Shown here: in pieces, positions 17,191-24,592 of the stretch
How the letters are laid out: each line of letters opens with the position of its first letter
Numbering within the stretch: the first letter of the stretch is position 1
NCBI GenBank assembly: GCA_017432895.1
Contig: JAFRIG010000010.1
Span: forward strand, 1-40,069
Direction: 5' to 3'
DNA length: 40,069 nucleotides
Source: Erysipelotrichaceae bacterium
GTDB lineage: Bacteria; Bacillota_I; Bacilli_A; Erysipelotrichales; Erysipelotrichaceae
Made by a program: the position numbers and the translations under genes
Notes under the pieces: model-generated
Seen by the model: the letters and a program-made list of their open reading frames with translations, nothing else
Database searches by the model: none
Told to the model about the DNA's origin: nothing

Positions 17191-17215
17191 GTGATCGTAG
17201 GAACGATCACGTTTT
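17191..17215 (+). terminator. Terminator-like hairpin just upstream of the VWA gene
   Basis: A perfect 7-bp stem, GTGATCG/CGATCAC, with a 6-base loop is followed by GTTTTA. It ends one base before the ribosome site AAAAGGAGG (17216-17224) of the VWA gene. It can act as a partial terminator or attenuator within the cassette. Confidence 0.6.
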
Positions 17216-17230
17216 AAAAGGAGGAAATTT

Positions 17231-17878
17231 ATGAAGAAAGATTTAACGGAACTGGTATTTATTTTAGACCGCAGCGGTTCGATGAGCGGCTTGGAGAGCG
17301 ATACGATCGGCGGTTACAATTCATTTATTGAAAAACAGAAGGAAGCCGAAGGGGAATGCCTGGTTTCCACGGTATTATTCAATCAGGCCAGCAGAGTCGT
17401 GCACGATCGCATCGATCTTAAAGAGATCGAGAAAATGACCAGGAAGGACTATCTGGCTTCCGGTACGACGGCGCTGATCGATGCGATGGGTGATGCCATC
17501 CATCATATCCAGAACGTCCACAAGTATATCCGCAAAGAGGATGTACCGGAACACACGATCTTCGTGATCATCACGGACGGTCTGGAGAATGCTTCCCATC
17601 GCTATTCTTCCAAAGAAGTGAAAAGGATGGTTTCTCAGCAGAAAGAGAAGGGCTGGGAATTCCTCTTCCTGGGAGCCAATATCGATGCGGTGGAAACGGC
17701 AAAATGCTATGGCATCGATGAAGACAGGGCAACGGATTTCCTGTGCGACGAAGTCGGAGTTAAAAAGAACTTTGAAGTTCTATCCGACGAAGTAAGCATG
17801 TTTCGTGCAGCCGGATGCATCAGGGCAAACTGGGATGGTGAGATAAAGGCGGATTATAAGAAAAGAAGGAGGGCCTAA
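17231..17878 (+). CDS. VWA-domain protein (TerY-like)
   Basis: 215-residue cytoplasmic von Willebrand factor A domain. The metal-ion-dependent adhesion site is complete: D13-x-S15-x-S17 in ILDRSGSMSG, a threonine in SGTTALIDAMG, and the aspartate of ITDGLEN. The fold occupies ~5-185; the tail is basic (KADYKKRRRA). AAAAGGAGG gives a strong ribosome site. Stand-alone bacterial VWA proteins of this kind resemble TerY of tellurite/stress clusters and usually bridge proteins by divalent metal. The ADP-ribosylglycohydrolase gene starts 2 bases after its stop. Its partner is not identifiable from the window. Confidence 0.85.
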   Translation: MKKDLTELVFILDRSGSMSGLESDTIGGYNSFIEKQKEAEGECLVSTVLFNQASRVVHDRIDLKEIEKMTRKDYLASGTTALIDAMGDAIHHIQNVHKYIRKEDVPEHTIFVIITDGLENASHRYSSKEVKRMVSQQKEKGWEFLFLGANIDAVETAKCYGIDEDRATDFLCDEVGVKKNFEVLSDEVSMFRAAGCIRANWDGEIKADYKKRRRA

Positions 17879-17879
17879 G

Positions 17880-18659
17880 ATGTATGGAGCATTCATCGGC
17901 GATATCGCCGGTTCAAGATTCGAATTCAACAACCGCAAGTCAAAGGACTTTGAACTTTTCACGGATAACGACAGCTATACCGACGACTCGGTCATGACGA
18001 TCGCCGTAGCCAAGGCCTTATATGAATCAAAGAAGAACGGTTATGAGGACCTGGAAGATCAGCTGATCTGTTGGCTGCATGAGATCGGAAAGAAATATCC
18101 GCATTGCGGTTATGGAGGCAAGTTCTATCACTGGATCATGGATGATCAAAAGGATCCATACAATTCCTTCGGCAACGGGGCAGGCATGCGTACTTCTTAT
18201 TGCGGGCAGATCGCTGAAAGCCTCGATGAGGCACTGGAGCTGTCGGAAAGATGCGCTGCTGTTACCCATGATCATCCGGAAGGCATCAAAGGAGCCAAGG
18301 CCATCACGGCCTGCATCTATCTGGCCAGGCAGGGCAAAGATAAAGAAGAGATCAGAAGATATGTGAACGAAAACTTCTATGAGCTCTACTTTACGCTTGC
18401 TGAGATCAGGCCATATTATCGTTTCGATGTGACCTGTCAGGGTTCCGTGCCGGAAGCGATAGAGGCTTTCCTGGAATCAGACAGCTTTGAGGATTGCATC
18501 CGCAATGCGATCTCCATCGGCGGTGATTCCGATACGATCGCAGCTATGGCCGGCAGTATTGCCGAGGCCTATTACGGGATCAATGAGGCATTGATCAAAA
18601 AGGCCAGGACTTATTTTGATAAATATCTGCTTGGTTATATTGATGAAATATTGGGATGA
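17880..18659 (+). CDS. ADP-ribosylglycohydrolase (DraG/ARH family)
   Basis: 259 residues, a usual length for the family. The binuclear-metal motifs are present: T34-D35-D36-S in SYTDDSVMT near the N-terminus and GGDSDTIAA with D216, D218 and T219 near the C-terminus. MYGAFIGDIAGSRFE is the typical start. Such enzymes cut ADP-ribose from arginine, other residues or small molecules. AAGGAGG lies in the end of the VWA gene, so it is co-transcribed with it. Together with the macro protein it gives two separate ADP-ribose-processing activities. No ADP-ribosyltransferase is seen in the window. Confidence 0.9.
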   Translation: MYGAFIGDIAGSRFEFNNRKSKDFELFTDNDSYTDDSVMTIAVAKALYESKKNGYEDLEDQLICWLHEIGKKYPHCGYGGKFYHWIMDDQKDPYNSFGNGAGMRTSYCGQIAESLDEALELSERCAAVTHDHPEGIKGAKAITACIYLARQGKDKEEIRRYVNENFYELYFTLAEIRPYYRFDVTCQGSVPEAIEAFLESDSFEDCIRNAISIGGDSDTIAAMAGSIAEAYYGINEALIKKARTYFDKYLLGYIDEILG

Positions 18660-18682
18660 CATTTTAGGGTGCCATCCTTTTT
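18654..18682 (+). terminator. Short terminator after the ADP-ribose cassette
   Basis: A 5-bp stem, GGATG/CATCC (18654-18658 with 18673-18677), is followed by five T residues. The 5' arm overlaps the stop codon. The stem is short, so termination may be partial. Confidence 0.55.
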
Positions 18683-18700
18683 ATAGGGGTCTTCTCAAAA

Positions 18701-18741
18701 TCGGTCAACAGCAATAGAATTACATTGACCGAAGCGGTCAA
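18701..18741 (+). promoter_or_regulatory. TetR-type operator and promoter
   Basis: A perfect palindrome, TTGACCGAAGCGGTCAA, lies at 18725-18741, eleven bases before the TetR start. A further half-site, CGGTCAA, lies at 18702-18708. A likely -10 box TAGAAT (18715-18720) sits between them; the -35 is poor (TTCTCA at 18692-18697). The regulator would block its own transcription here. Confidence 0.7.
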
Positions 18742-18752
18742 CGGAGCTGATG

Positions 18753-19373
18753 ATGAATCCAAAATATTATTCTTTACCCGAAGAAAAACAAAGGCGCATC
18801 CTCAATGCGGGTTTCCATGTCTTTGCGAAGGATTCCTACAAAAAGTCTTCCATGCAGGAGATCGCCGATAAGGCCGGTATCTCCAAATCGCTGCTGTTTC
18901 ATTACTTCAAAAACAAGAAGGAGCTCTATCTCTTCCTTTTTGACAGCTGTTGCGCGATCACAGTGAAAAAGATGGAAGAAGGCGGGACTTATGAACAGAA
19001 AGATCTTTTTGCCAGCATCGATGAAGGAACCAAGGTCAAAATGGCTTTAATGAAGGAGTACCCGGATATGGCGGTCTTTGCGATCAGAGCTTTCTATGAA
19101 GATGATCCCGAAGTTTCGGGTGATGTCAAACAAAGTATGGAACGCTATCTAAGTATCCACGCCAGACGCAAGCTGGAAGAAGCCGATCCTGAGGAATTCA
19201 AAGATGGTATCGATCTGAAGATGATGTACAAGGAGATGTATTGGGCTTCACATGGTTACCTTTTCGAGCTGCTGCAGCAAGGCAAAATAGATTTCGAAAA
19301 GATGGAAGAGGACTATAAGAAGCTGCTTGCATTCTGGAAGTCGGTCTATCTGAGGAAGGATGAAGATGAATAA
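18753..19373 (+). CDS. TetR/AcrR-family transcriptional regulator
   Basis: 206 residues from the ATG at 18753. The adjacent ATG at 18750 is only 3 bases from GGAG (18743-18746), so the second start is preferred. The N-terminal DNA-binding domain (~10-60) has the family pattern AFxxFAKDSYKKSSMQEIADKAGISKSLLFHYFKNK with the recognition helix at SKSLLFHYF. The rest is a helical ligand-binding and dimerisation domain of unknown ligand. The matching operator lies directly upstream. Its last 8 bases overlap the methyltransferase-like gene, so the regulator and enzyme form one autoregulated unit. Confidence 0.9.
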   Translation: MNPKYYSLPEEKQRRILNAGFHVFAKDSYKKSSMQEIADKAGISKSLLFHYFKNKKELYLFLFDSCCAITVKKMEEGGTYEQKDLFASIDEGTKVKMALMKEYPDMAVFAIRAFYEDDPEVSGDVKQSMERYLSIHARRKLEEADPEEFKDGIDLKMMYKEMYWASHGYLFELLQQGKIDFEKMEEDYKKLLAFWKSVYLRKDEDE

Positions 19374-20037
19374 GGAACTGTTTAAGAAAGCTTTGATCCG
19401 TTTCAGCTGTGGCCTGATCATAGTAGGTGCTATCCTGTTTATTTCAGCCGGAACTTTATCTTATCCGCAGGGCTGGCTTTTCATGAGCGTGCTATTCATT
19501 CCGATGTTTATCGCGGGACTGGTGATGTTGAAGAAGGATCCTGAACTGTTAAGAAGAAGACTTGAAGCCAAAGAAGAAGAGTCCGTCCAACAGAAGATCA
19601 TCCTCTTGTCAGCTATCATGTTTCTGGCGGCATTCATTGCTGCAGGTATCAGTTTTCGTTTCGATCTGTTTATGATCCCGTTAAGCGGCAGTATCATAGC
19701 TTCAGTAGTCTTTCTGGCTTCCTACGGTCTGTATGCGGAAGTGATGAGAGAAAACAGTTATCTGTCCAGGACCATCAAAGTCGAAGAGGATCAGGAAGTA
19801 GTGGATACCGGTCTTTACGGGATCGTCCGTCATCCGATGTATATGGCGACTTTGATTTTATTTGAGGCGATGCCGCTGGTCCTTGGTTCACTTCTTTCTC
19901 TGGTGATCATGTTGACATATATTCCTTTGATCATATCCCGGATCAGGAATGAAGAGGAGGTCCTGGAAAGAGAACTCAAGGGCTATACGGAATACAAGAA
20001 AAAAGTTAAGTATCGGTTGATACCGTTTCTATGGTGA
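19366..20037 (+). CDS. Isoprenylcysteine carboxyl methyltransferase-family membrane protein
   Basis: About 223 residues. ATGs at 19360 and 19366 are possible; GAGGAAGG (19352-19359) is correctly spaced only for 19366. Four to five membrane helices are followed by the ICMT/PEMT core: VVDTGLYGIVRHPMYMA near 152-168 and RNEEEVLERELKGYTEYKKKVKYRLIPFLW at the end. RHPMY and the glutamate-rich segment bind S-adenosylmethionine in this superfamily. Bacterial members are widespread with mostly unknown substrates, probably lipids or small lipophilic compounds. Co-transcription with a TetR regulator suggests induction by a compound it modifies. Confidence 0.85.
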   Translation: MNKELFKKALIRFSCGLIIVGAILFISAGTLSYPQGWLFMSVLFIPMFIAGLVMLKKDPELLRRRLEAKEEESVQQKIILLSAIMFLAAFIAAGISFRFDLFMIPLSGSIIASVVFLASYGLYAEVMRENSYLSRTIKVEEDQEVVDTGLYGIVRHPMYMATLILFEAMPLVLGSLLSLVIMLTYIPLIISRIRNEEEVLERELKGYTEYKKKVKYRLIPFLW

Positions 20038-20058
20038 TGATCGTTCTGTGAAAGAAAG

Positions 20059-20081
20059 AAAAAGTCCAGATCGGACTTTTT
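20059..20081. terminator. Bidirectional terminator between converging genes
   Basis: A 9-bp stem, AAAAAGTCC/GGACTTTTT, with a 5-base loop has A and T runs on both sides. It can stop the methyltransferase-like gene from the left and the DeoR gene from the right. Confidence 0.85.
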
Positions 20082-20091
20082 CAATATGTGA

Positions 20092-20847
20092 TCAGTAGTT
20101 GCGGTCACCATTTCCCAGCATATAGCGGATGGGTAGTTTTCTGAATTCTTCCGGTATCGAATCCGTGAGAATGATTGCTTCATCGAGCTTAGCAAACTGG
20201 ACGGGATTCAGGATGAAGAACTTTGAACTGTCGGTAATAATGTACGGTGTTTTGGCCTGATGAATGGCAGCCGCTTTGGTCGAAGCTTCGAGTTCATTTG
20301 AAGTGGTGAAACCGACCTTATCGTGAATACCGTTGGTGCCAACAAAAGCTATATCAAAGTACATGGTCTTGATCTGTTCGACGGTATTGCGTCCGGCAAT
20401 GGCTTCGGTTTCCGGTCTTAATGGTCCGCCTAAAACGATCGTGGAAATATTGTGTCTTGATAATTCAAGAATATGACGGATACCGGCCGTTACGACAGTG
20501 ATGTTTCTTGCGTGAATATGTTCGATCATTTCGAAAGTCGTGCTTCCGGCATCAAGATAGACCATCTGGTGATCTTTGATCAGGCTGGCTGCCCTGCGGG
20601 CGACAGCCTGTTTTTCTTTGATGTTGGATTCGCTCTTTAAGATCATATGCGGTTCATCATACTGGGTGAGGTTGATCCTGGCACCGCCATGGTAACGGGA
20701 GATGATCTTCAGGTCTTCCATATTTTGTAGATCGCGACGGATCGTTGCGGGTGAAACACCCAGCATTTCAACCAATTCTTCGACGCTGACGGAATCCTTT
20801 TCTTTGCATAGTTCAGCTATTCTATTCCAACGATGTTGTTTAACCAT
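20092..20847 (-). CDS. DeoR-family sugar-operon repressor
   Basis: 251 residues, the usual DeoR/GlpR length. The N-terminal winged helix-turn-helix covers ~1-57 (SVEELVEMLGVSPATIRRDL, with the family's TIRRDL recognition helix). The C-terminal sugar-phosphate-sensing domain covers ~75-235 (VYLDAGSTT phosphate loop, VGTNGI, TSNELEAS). GGAGGG precedes the ATG on the minus strand. It is divergent from the PfkB kinase/PTS operon, with an array of RATCAT motifs between. It most likely represses that operon and is released by a phosphorylated sugar produced by the PTS or used by the kinase. Confidence 0.9.
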   Translation of the reverse strand: MVKQHRWNRIAELCKEKDSVSVEELVEMLGVSPATIRRDLQNMEDLKIISRYHGGARINLTQYDEPHMILKSESNIKEKQAVARRAASLIKDHQMVYLDAGSTTFEMIEHIHARNITVVTAGIRHILELSRHNISTIVLGGPLRPETEAIAGRNTVEQIKTMYFDIAFVGTNGIHDKVGFTTSNELEASTKAAAIHQAKTPYIITDSSKFFILNPVQFAKLDEAIILTDSIPEEFRKLPIRYMLGNGDRNY

Positions 20848-20866
20848 TTTACAAGCCCTCCTAAAC

Positions 20867-20954
20867 GATCATAGAAAATGATCATATAATCATTTCGACA
20901 ATATTATATCCCAAATAATCATGAGTATTTGCGTGATAATGAACGAATGATCAT
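20867..20954. promoter_or_regulatory. RATCAT motif array, likely DeoR operators
   Basis: The hexamer (A/G)ATCAT occurs at 20867-20872, 20880-20885, 20888-20893, 20917-20922 and 20949-20954. Two copies are parts of ATGATCAT palindromes (20878-20885 and 20947-20954). Two form a perfect inverted repeat, AAATGAT/ATCATTT, with a 6-base spacer (20876-20895). Repeated short direct motifs are usual for DeoR-family operators. Confidence 0.6.
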
Positions 20955-20967
20955 AAAAGCGCTTTCA
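20954..20967 (+). promoter_or_regulatory. CcpA cre site
   Basis: TAAAAGCGCTTTCA matches the catabolite-responsive element consensus TGWAANCGNTNWCA at every defined position except the second. It lies 8 bases before a perfect -10 box, TATAAT (20975-20980), of the kinase/PTS operon, so CcpA bound here would block the promoter when a preferred sugar is present. No good -35 box is visible; its place is taken by the last RATCAT motif and the cre site. Confidence 0.75.
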
Positions 20968-21010
20968 TATTTTCTATAATGAAACTGTCAAAAGAAGGAG
21001 GAGGCCGAAC

Positions 21011-21928
21011 ATGATATATACGTTCACCTTGAATCCGGCTGTAGATTATTTTCTGACAATAAACAACGATCTGATGATCGATGAAGTTAACAGAGGCACA
21101 GATGCGAAGTTCAAGGCCGGCGGCAAAGGACTGAATGTTTCCAAGATCCTCAGTCTATTGGGGATCTGGTCCAAAGCTGTCGTATTGTTAGGCGGGTTTA
21201 CCGGTGACTATATCCGTGAGGAATTTCAGAAAGATCAAAACATCGATGTTGAGACGATCAGGGTTGATGGGATCAACCGGATCAATATGAAAGCCCATTA
21301 TGATCATAAAGCTTTATGTATCAACGGTGACGGTCCCTTGGCTGATGAAAAGACGAAGGAAGAACTGTTGAAAGCTGTCAATGAGATAAGGAGTGAAGAT
21401 GTGGCTCTGATCTCCGGAAGCATGATGAGGGGTCTTGATGAGGAATTCCTGATCGTGCTGTCTGATCGTATCCATGAAAAAGGTGCCAGACTGGTCATTG
21501 ATATGGAGACGGTAAAATCGGAGACGCTGATCAGATGCAAGCCTGACTTGATCAAGCCAAACCTCTATGAACTGCAGATCCTGCTGAAAGATCCTGGAAT
21601 CAATACGGAAAATGCTAAAGAAGCTCTTAGCAGGATCCGTGAATATGGCATCGGAAACATTCTGTTATCTCTGGGAAAAGATGGTGCACTTTTGGCTGAT
21701 GAAGAGGGCTTCCTTAGACTGGAGCACCCTCACACCACTCTGGTCAATAAAGTGGGGGCAGGCGATGCGATGCTGGCGGCTTTCATTGGCAAGCTGTATG
21801 AGACCGGTGATAGAGAATTGGCCTTAAGATATGGCGGAGCGGCAGGCAATGCGGTCGCTTCGACACTTGATGATATTACGGCGGAAACGATCGAAGAGTT
21901 CCTGCCGTTAATGAAAACCGGACAGTAA
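21011..21928 (+). CDS. PfkB-family sugar-phosphate kinase, 1-phosphofructokinase/LacC type
   Basis: 305 residues with the 1-phosphofructokinase/tagatose-6-phosphate-kinase signatures: MIYTFTLNPAVDYF at the start, KAGGKGLNVSKIL near 36-48, and NKVGAGDAMLAAFIG near 246 with the catalytic aspartate. AAGGAGGAGG is the ribosome site. It is first in an operon with a PTS EIIBC whose EIIB belongs to the glucose/sucrose family rather than the fructose family. The substrate may therefore be fructose-1-phosphate, tagatose-6-phosphate or another hexose phosphate made downstream. The family is secure; substrate is open. Confidence 0.85.
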   Translation: MIYTFTLNPAVDYFLTINNDLMIDEVNRGTDAKFKAGGKGLNVSKILSLLGIWSKAVVLLGGFTGDYIREEFQKDQNIDVETIRVDGINRINMKAHYDHKALCINGDGPLADEKTKEELLKAVNEIRSEDVALISGSMMRGLDEEFLIVLSDRIHEKGARLVIDMETVKSETLIRCKPDLIKPNLYELQILLKDPGINTENAKEALSRIREYGIGNILLSLGKDGALLADEEGFLRLEHPHTTLVNKVGAGDAMLAAFIGKLYETGDRELALRYGGAAGNAVASTLDDITAETIEEFLPLMKTGQ

Positions 21929-21982
21929 TATCCATAAAGGATTTACTCATAAATTGCTATAAAAAACGAAAGGGGAATTTAT

Positions 21983-23416
21983 ATGGCAAAAATCAATTTT
22001 GATGAATTTGCGGCAAAGGTAGTCGAGCTTGTCGGCGGAAGCGACAACCTGACTTTTGTGACGCACTGTGCAACTAGGCTTCGCCTGAATGTTAAGGATG
22101 ACAGCAAAGTTGATCAGGAAGGACTGAAGAAACTGAATGGTGTCATGGGCATTGAGATGAAGAATGGCCAGTGCCAGGTCATTGTCGGCCAGATCATTGA
22201 AGATGTCTATCTGGCAGTCAGCAAGGCTGTCGGTGATTCCGCTAAGGCCGGTGGTACCGTTCCTGATGATGAAGGTACGATGGCGGACAAAAAGAACAAG
22301 AACGTTCTGGAACGCTTCTCCGAGTATCTGCTGATGATGTCCGGCATCCTGAGCCCTGTCATTCCGGGCTTGATCGCCGCCGGTTTCATCACCTGTCTGT
22401 TACTGGTGCTGCAGCTTTTAGGTCTTATTGATGCCAGCAGTTCCACTTATATCATTCTTAATGGCGTAGCTCAGGCAGTCTTCTATTTCATGCCGATCTA
22501 TGTTGCATATACTTCTGCTTTAAAGTTCGATACTGAGCCTGTTCTGGCAATGATCCTTGCCGGTGCTATGCTGTATCCTGACTGGGTGGATCTGGTCAAT
22601 GCCGGAAGCGCAACAGGTTATACTTCTTTCTTCGGTATCCCGACGTTGCTGACGACTTACAACGGCTCCGTCTTACAGATCGTTCTGGCAGTCTTCGTCA
22701 TGTCCAAACTAGACAAGTGGCTCAAGAAAGTCATTCCGGTACAGGTACGTCACTTCTTAAAACCATTCCTGCTTCTGACGATCATGGCGATCTTGACGTT
22801 CACGCTCTTAGGTCCTTTAGGTGGTCTGTTTACTAACTACATTTACGCATTTGTTACCTGGGTACGTGCTCATGTTCCTTGGCTGGCTGTTACGGCGATC
22901 ATCGTCTTCTCATTCACCCTTGGCACTTTCATGCCGGGTTTCCATATGGCTCTGATCCCGATCGCCTTTGCTTCATTGGCTGATGTCGGTTACGATGACC
23001 TGATCAATATCTGGTTCTACTGCTGCACGATCACTCCGGGCTTCCTGGCTCTGGCTGTTGCCTTAAAGACCAAGAAGAACAAGTTAAAACAGTATGGTTT
23101 CACTTCAGCTATCTCTGCCCTGTTCGGTGGTATTTCCGAACCGACGACCTATGGTATCATCTACAAGATGCCTCAGCTTTACTGGGTCAATGCTGCTTCA
23201 GCTATCATTACCAGTATCTATGCCGGTATCGTTCATCTGAAGTGTTACGGTTTCGGTGGTTACTCGCTGACTAATATCCTGCTGTATATGGGCACGGTAC
23301 AGGATACCGGCAACTTCACAAAAGCTCTGATCGGTGTTGCGATCATGGCTGTAGTCTCTTTCATAGGTGTATTCGTTACGAAGTGGGACGATTCATCATA
23401 TACTGATGATGAATAA
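21983..23416 (+). CDS. PTS permease EIIBC, glucose/beta-glucoside superfamily, no EIIA
   Basis: 477 residues. EIIB is at ~5-85 with phospho-cysteine C29 in FVTHCATRLRL. A linker leads to EIIC at ~108-470, with the conserved ILSPVIPGLIAAG opening and a GISEPTTYGI substrate-loop motif. No EIIA domain is attached, so phosphate must come from a separate or borrowed EIIA, for example that of the sucrose permease at 2059. AAAGGGG is the ribosome site. The acidic C-terminus (SSYTDDE) is followed by a strong hairpin before the next gene. The imported sugar is unknown; the esterases downstream hint at an acylated one. Confidence 0.85.
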   Translation: MAKINFDEFAAKVVELVGGSDNLTFVTHCATRLRLNVKDDSKVDQEGLKKLNGVMGIEMKNGQCQVIVGQIIEDVYLAVSKAVGDSAKAGGTVPDDEGTMADKKNKNVLERFSEYLLMMSGILSPVIPGLIAAGFITCLLLVLQLLGLIDASSSTYIILNGVAQAVFYFMPIYVAYTSALKFDTEPVLAMILAGAMLYPDWVDLVNAGSATGYTSFFGIPTLLTTYNGSVLQIVLAVFVMSKLDKWLKKVIPVQVRHFLKPFLLLTIMAILTFTLLGPLGGLFTNYIYAFVTWVRAHVPWLAVTAIIVFSFTLGTFMPGFHMALIPIAFASLADVGYDDLINIWFYCCTITPGFLALAVALKTKKNKLKQYGFTSAISALFGGISEPTTYGIIYKMPQLYWVNAASAIITSIYAGIVHLKCYGFGGYSLTNILLYMGTVQDTGNFTKALIGVAIMAVVSFIGVFVTKWDDSSYTDDE

Positions 23417-23444
23417 TAATTTTTGTAGAAAAAAATAAAGTTTG

Positions 23445-23475
23445 ATATGCTCTCTGTGTTTTGCAGAGAGCATAT
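23445..23475 (+). other. Strong intercistronic stem-loop without T-run
   Basis: A perfect 12-bp stem, ATATGCTCTCTG/CAGAGAGCATAT, encloses a 7-base loop between the PTS and esterase genes. No T-run follows, so it is not a normal terminator. It may protect the upstream mRNA end or mark a processing site that sets unequal levels of permease and downstream enzymes. Confidence 0.75.
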
Positions 23476-23494
23476 ACTTGAAAGGGGTAAAAAC

Positions 23495-24592
23495 ATGAGA
23501 AAGTATGATCGTAAACTTGTTGAAGAGATCAGAAACAGACAGTATGTGAAAAACGTCGATGGCATCGATATCCTGTTTAAACCGGTTCCTGATGACGATC
23601 GTGAACATGCGATGGATCCCAGACTTTTTGAGATCGCTTCAATGAAGAAGAAAATGTTTTCGGACAGGGCGAAAGGAGGATACCGTTTATCTAATGAACG
23701 CTATCGTCCGGACAAGGTAACATATGACCTGATCGAGGAAGAGATCAATTGTGATGAAAGACTGATACCGGTCAATGGAACACATATGATCGATCTGTAT
23801 ATCTATCGCAGAGCTGATATCAATGATGAAGTTACACCTGTCCTCATTTATCTCCATGGCGGCGGTTTTACAGCCGGTGATATCCACCTGTTTGAAAAAC
23901 AGATGCAGTATATTGCCGAACAATCCAAAGCGACAGTTGTTTTCCCTGAATACAGGCTGGCCCCGGAGACGCCGTATCCCGGTGCTCACGAGGATGCTTT
24001 TGCGAGTGTCGAATATGTATATGATCATGCGGATGAACTCCACATTGACAGAAATAAACTGATGGTAGCCGGCGATTCGGCAGGTGGCGTTCTGACCAAC
24101 GCCTGTGTCCAGATGGACATCGAAAAAGGACGTAACATGATCAAGAAGATCTACCTGCTTTACCCGTTGTGTGACAACCGTCCGATAGAAGATCTGGTTG
24201 AATACGATTGGTCCTATGACTATTATCCGATGTTGGAAGAACAGAAAGAAATTGCGACCAGCAGAGTCGACCGTATCAAAAATGCAGCAAAAAAAGGTGC
24301 TGTCAGTCTCTATGATCAGGGTTTCATAAAGGCTCATGAACCATTAATGTCAGCTTATGAAGCAAGTGATGAAATCTTGAGCAAGTTTCCTGAAACGGTC
24401 GTAAATAACAGTGAATTCGATTATCTGCGGATTGGTGGCGAACAGTTTGCGAAAAAGCTCAAGAGACTGGGTGTCAATGTCAGACTGGTGACTTACTGTG
24501 GTTGTGACCATGGTATCCTGGATATGCTTGGTACCGTCGTACAGGCTGAAGAGATATGCTTGTGTCTGGCTGATGAACTGAAGGCAATGTAG
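23495..24592 (+). CDS. Alpha/beta hydrolase, hormone-sensitive-lipase-like esterase
   Basis: 365 residues. The frame extends to 23447 but that start lies inside the stem-loop; AAAGGGG at 23481-23487 supports the ATG at 23495. Family IV esterase motifs are clear: oxyanion-hole HGGGF with H121, and the nucleophile elbow GDSAGG with S195. The catalytic histidine is in GCDHGILD near the C-terminus. There is no signal peptide, so it acts in the cytoplasm on an imported ester. The operon setting suggests deacylation of a sugar taken up by the PTS. The next gene begins on the base after its stop. Confidence 0.85.
   Translation: MRKYDRKLVEEIRNRQYVKNVDGIDILFKPVPDDDREHAMDPRLFEIASMKKKMFSDRAKGGYRLSNERYRPDKVTYDLIEEEINCDERLIPVNGTHMIDLYIYRRADINDEVTPVLIYLHGGGFTAGDIHLFEKQMQYIAEQSKATVVFPEYRLAPETPYPGAHEDAFASVEYVYDHADELHIDRNKLMVAGDSAGGVLTNACVQMDIEKGRNMIKKIYLLYPLCDNRPIEDLVEYDWSYDYYPMLEEQKEIATSRVDRIKNAAKKGAVSLYDQGFIKAHEPLMSAYEASDEILSKFPETVVNNSEFDYLRIGGEQFAKKLKRLGVNVRLVTYCGCDHGILDMLGTVVQAEEICLCLADELKAM

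Noticed and set aside
21929..21982. RAT antiterminator upstream of the second PTS permease
   Set aside because: The 54-base gap has no TGTTACT/AGGC pattern; control is by the DeoR/CcpA sites upstream of the kinase.
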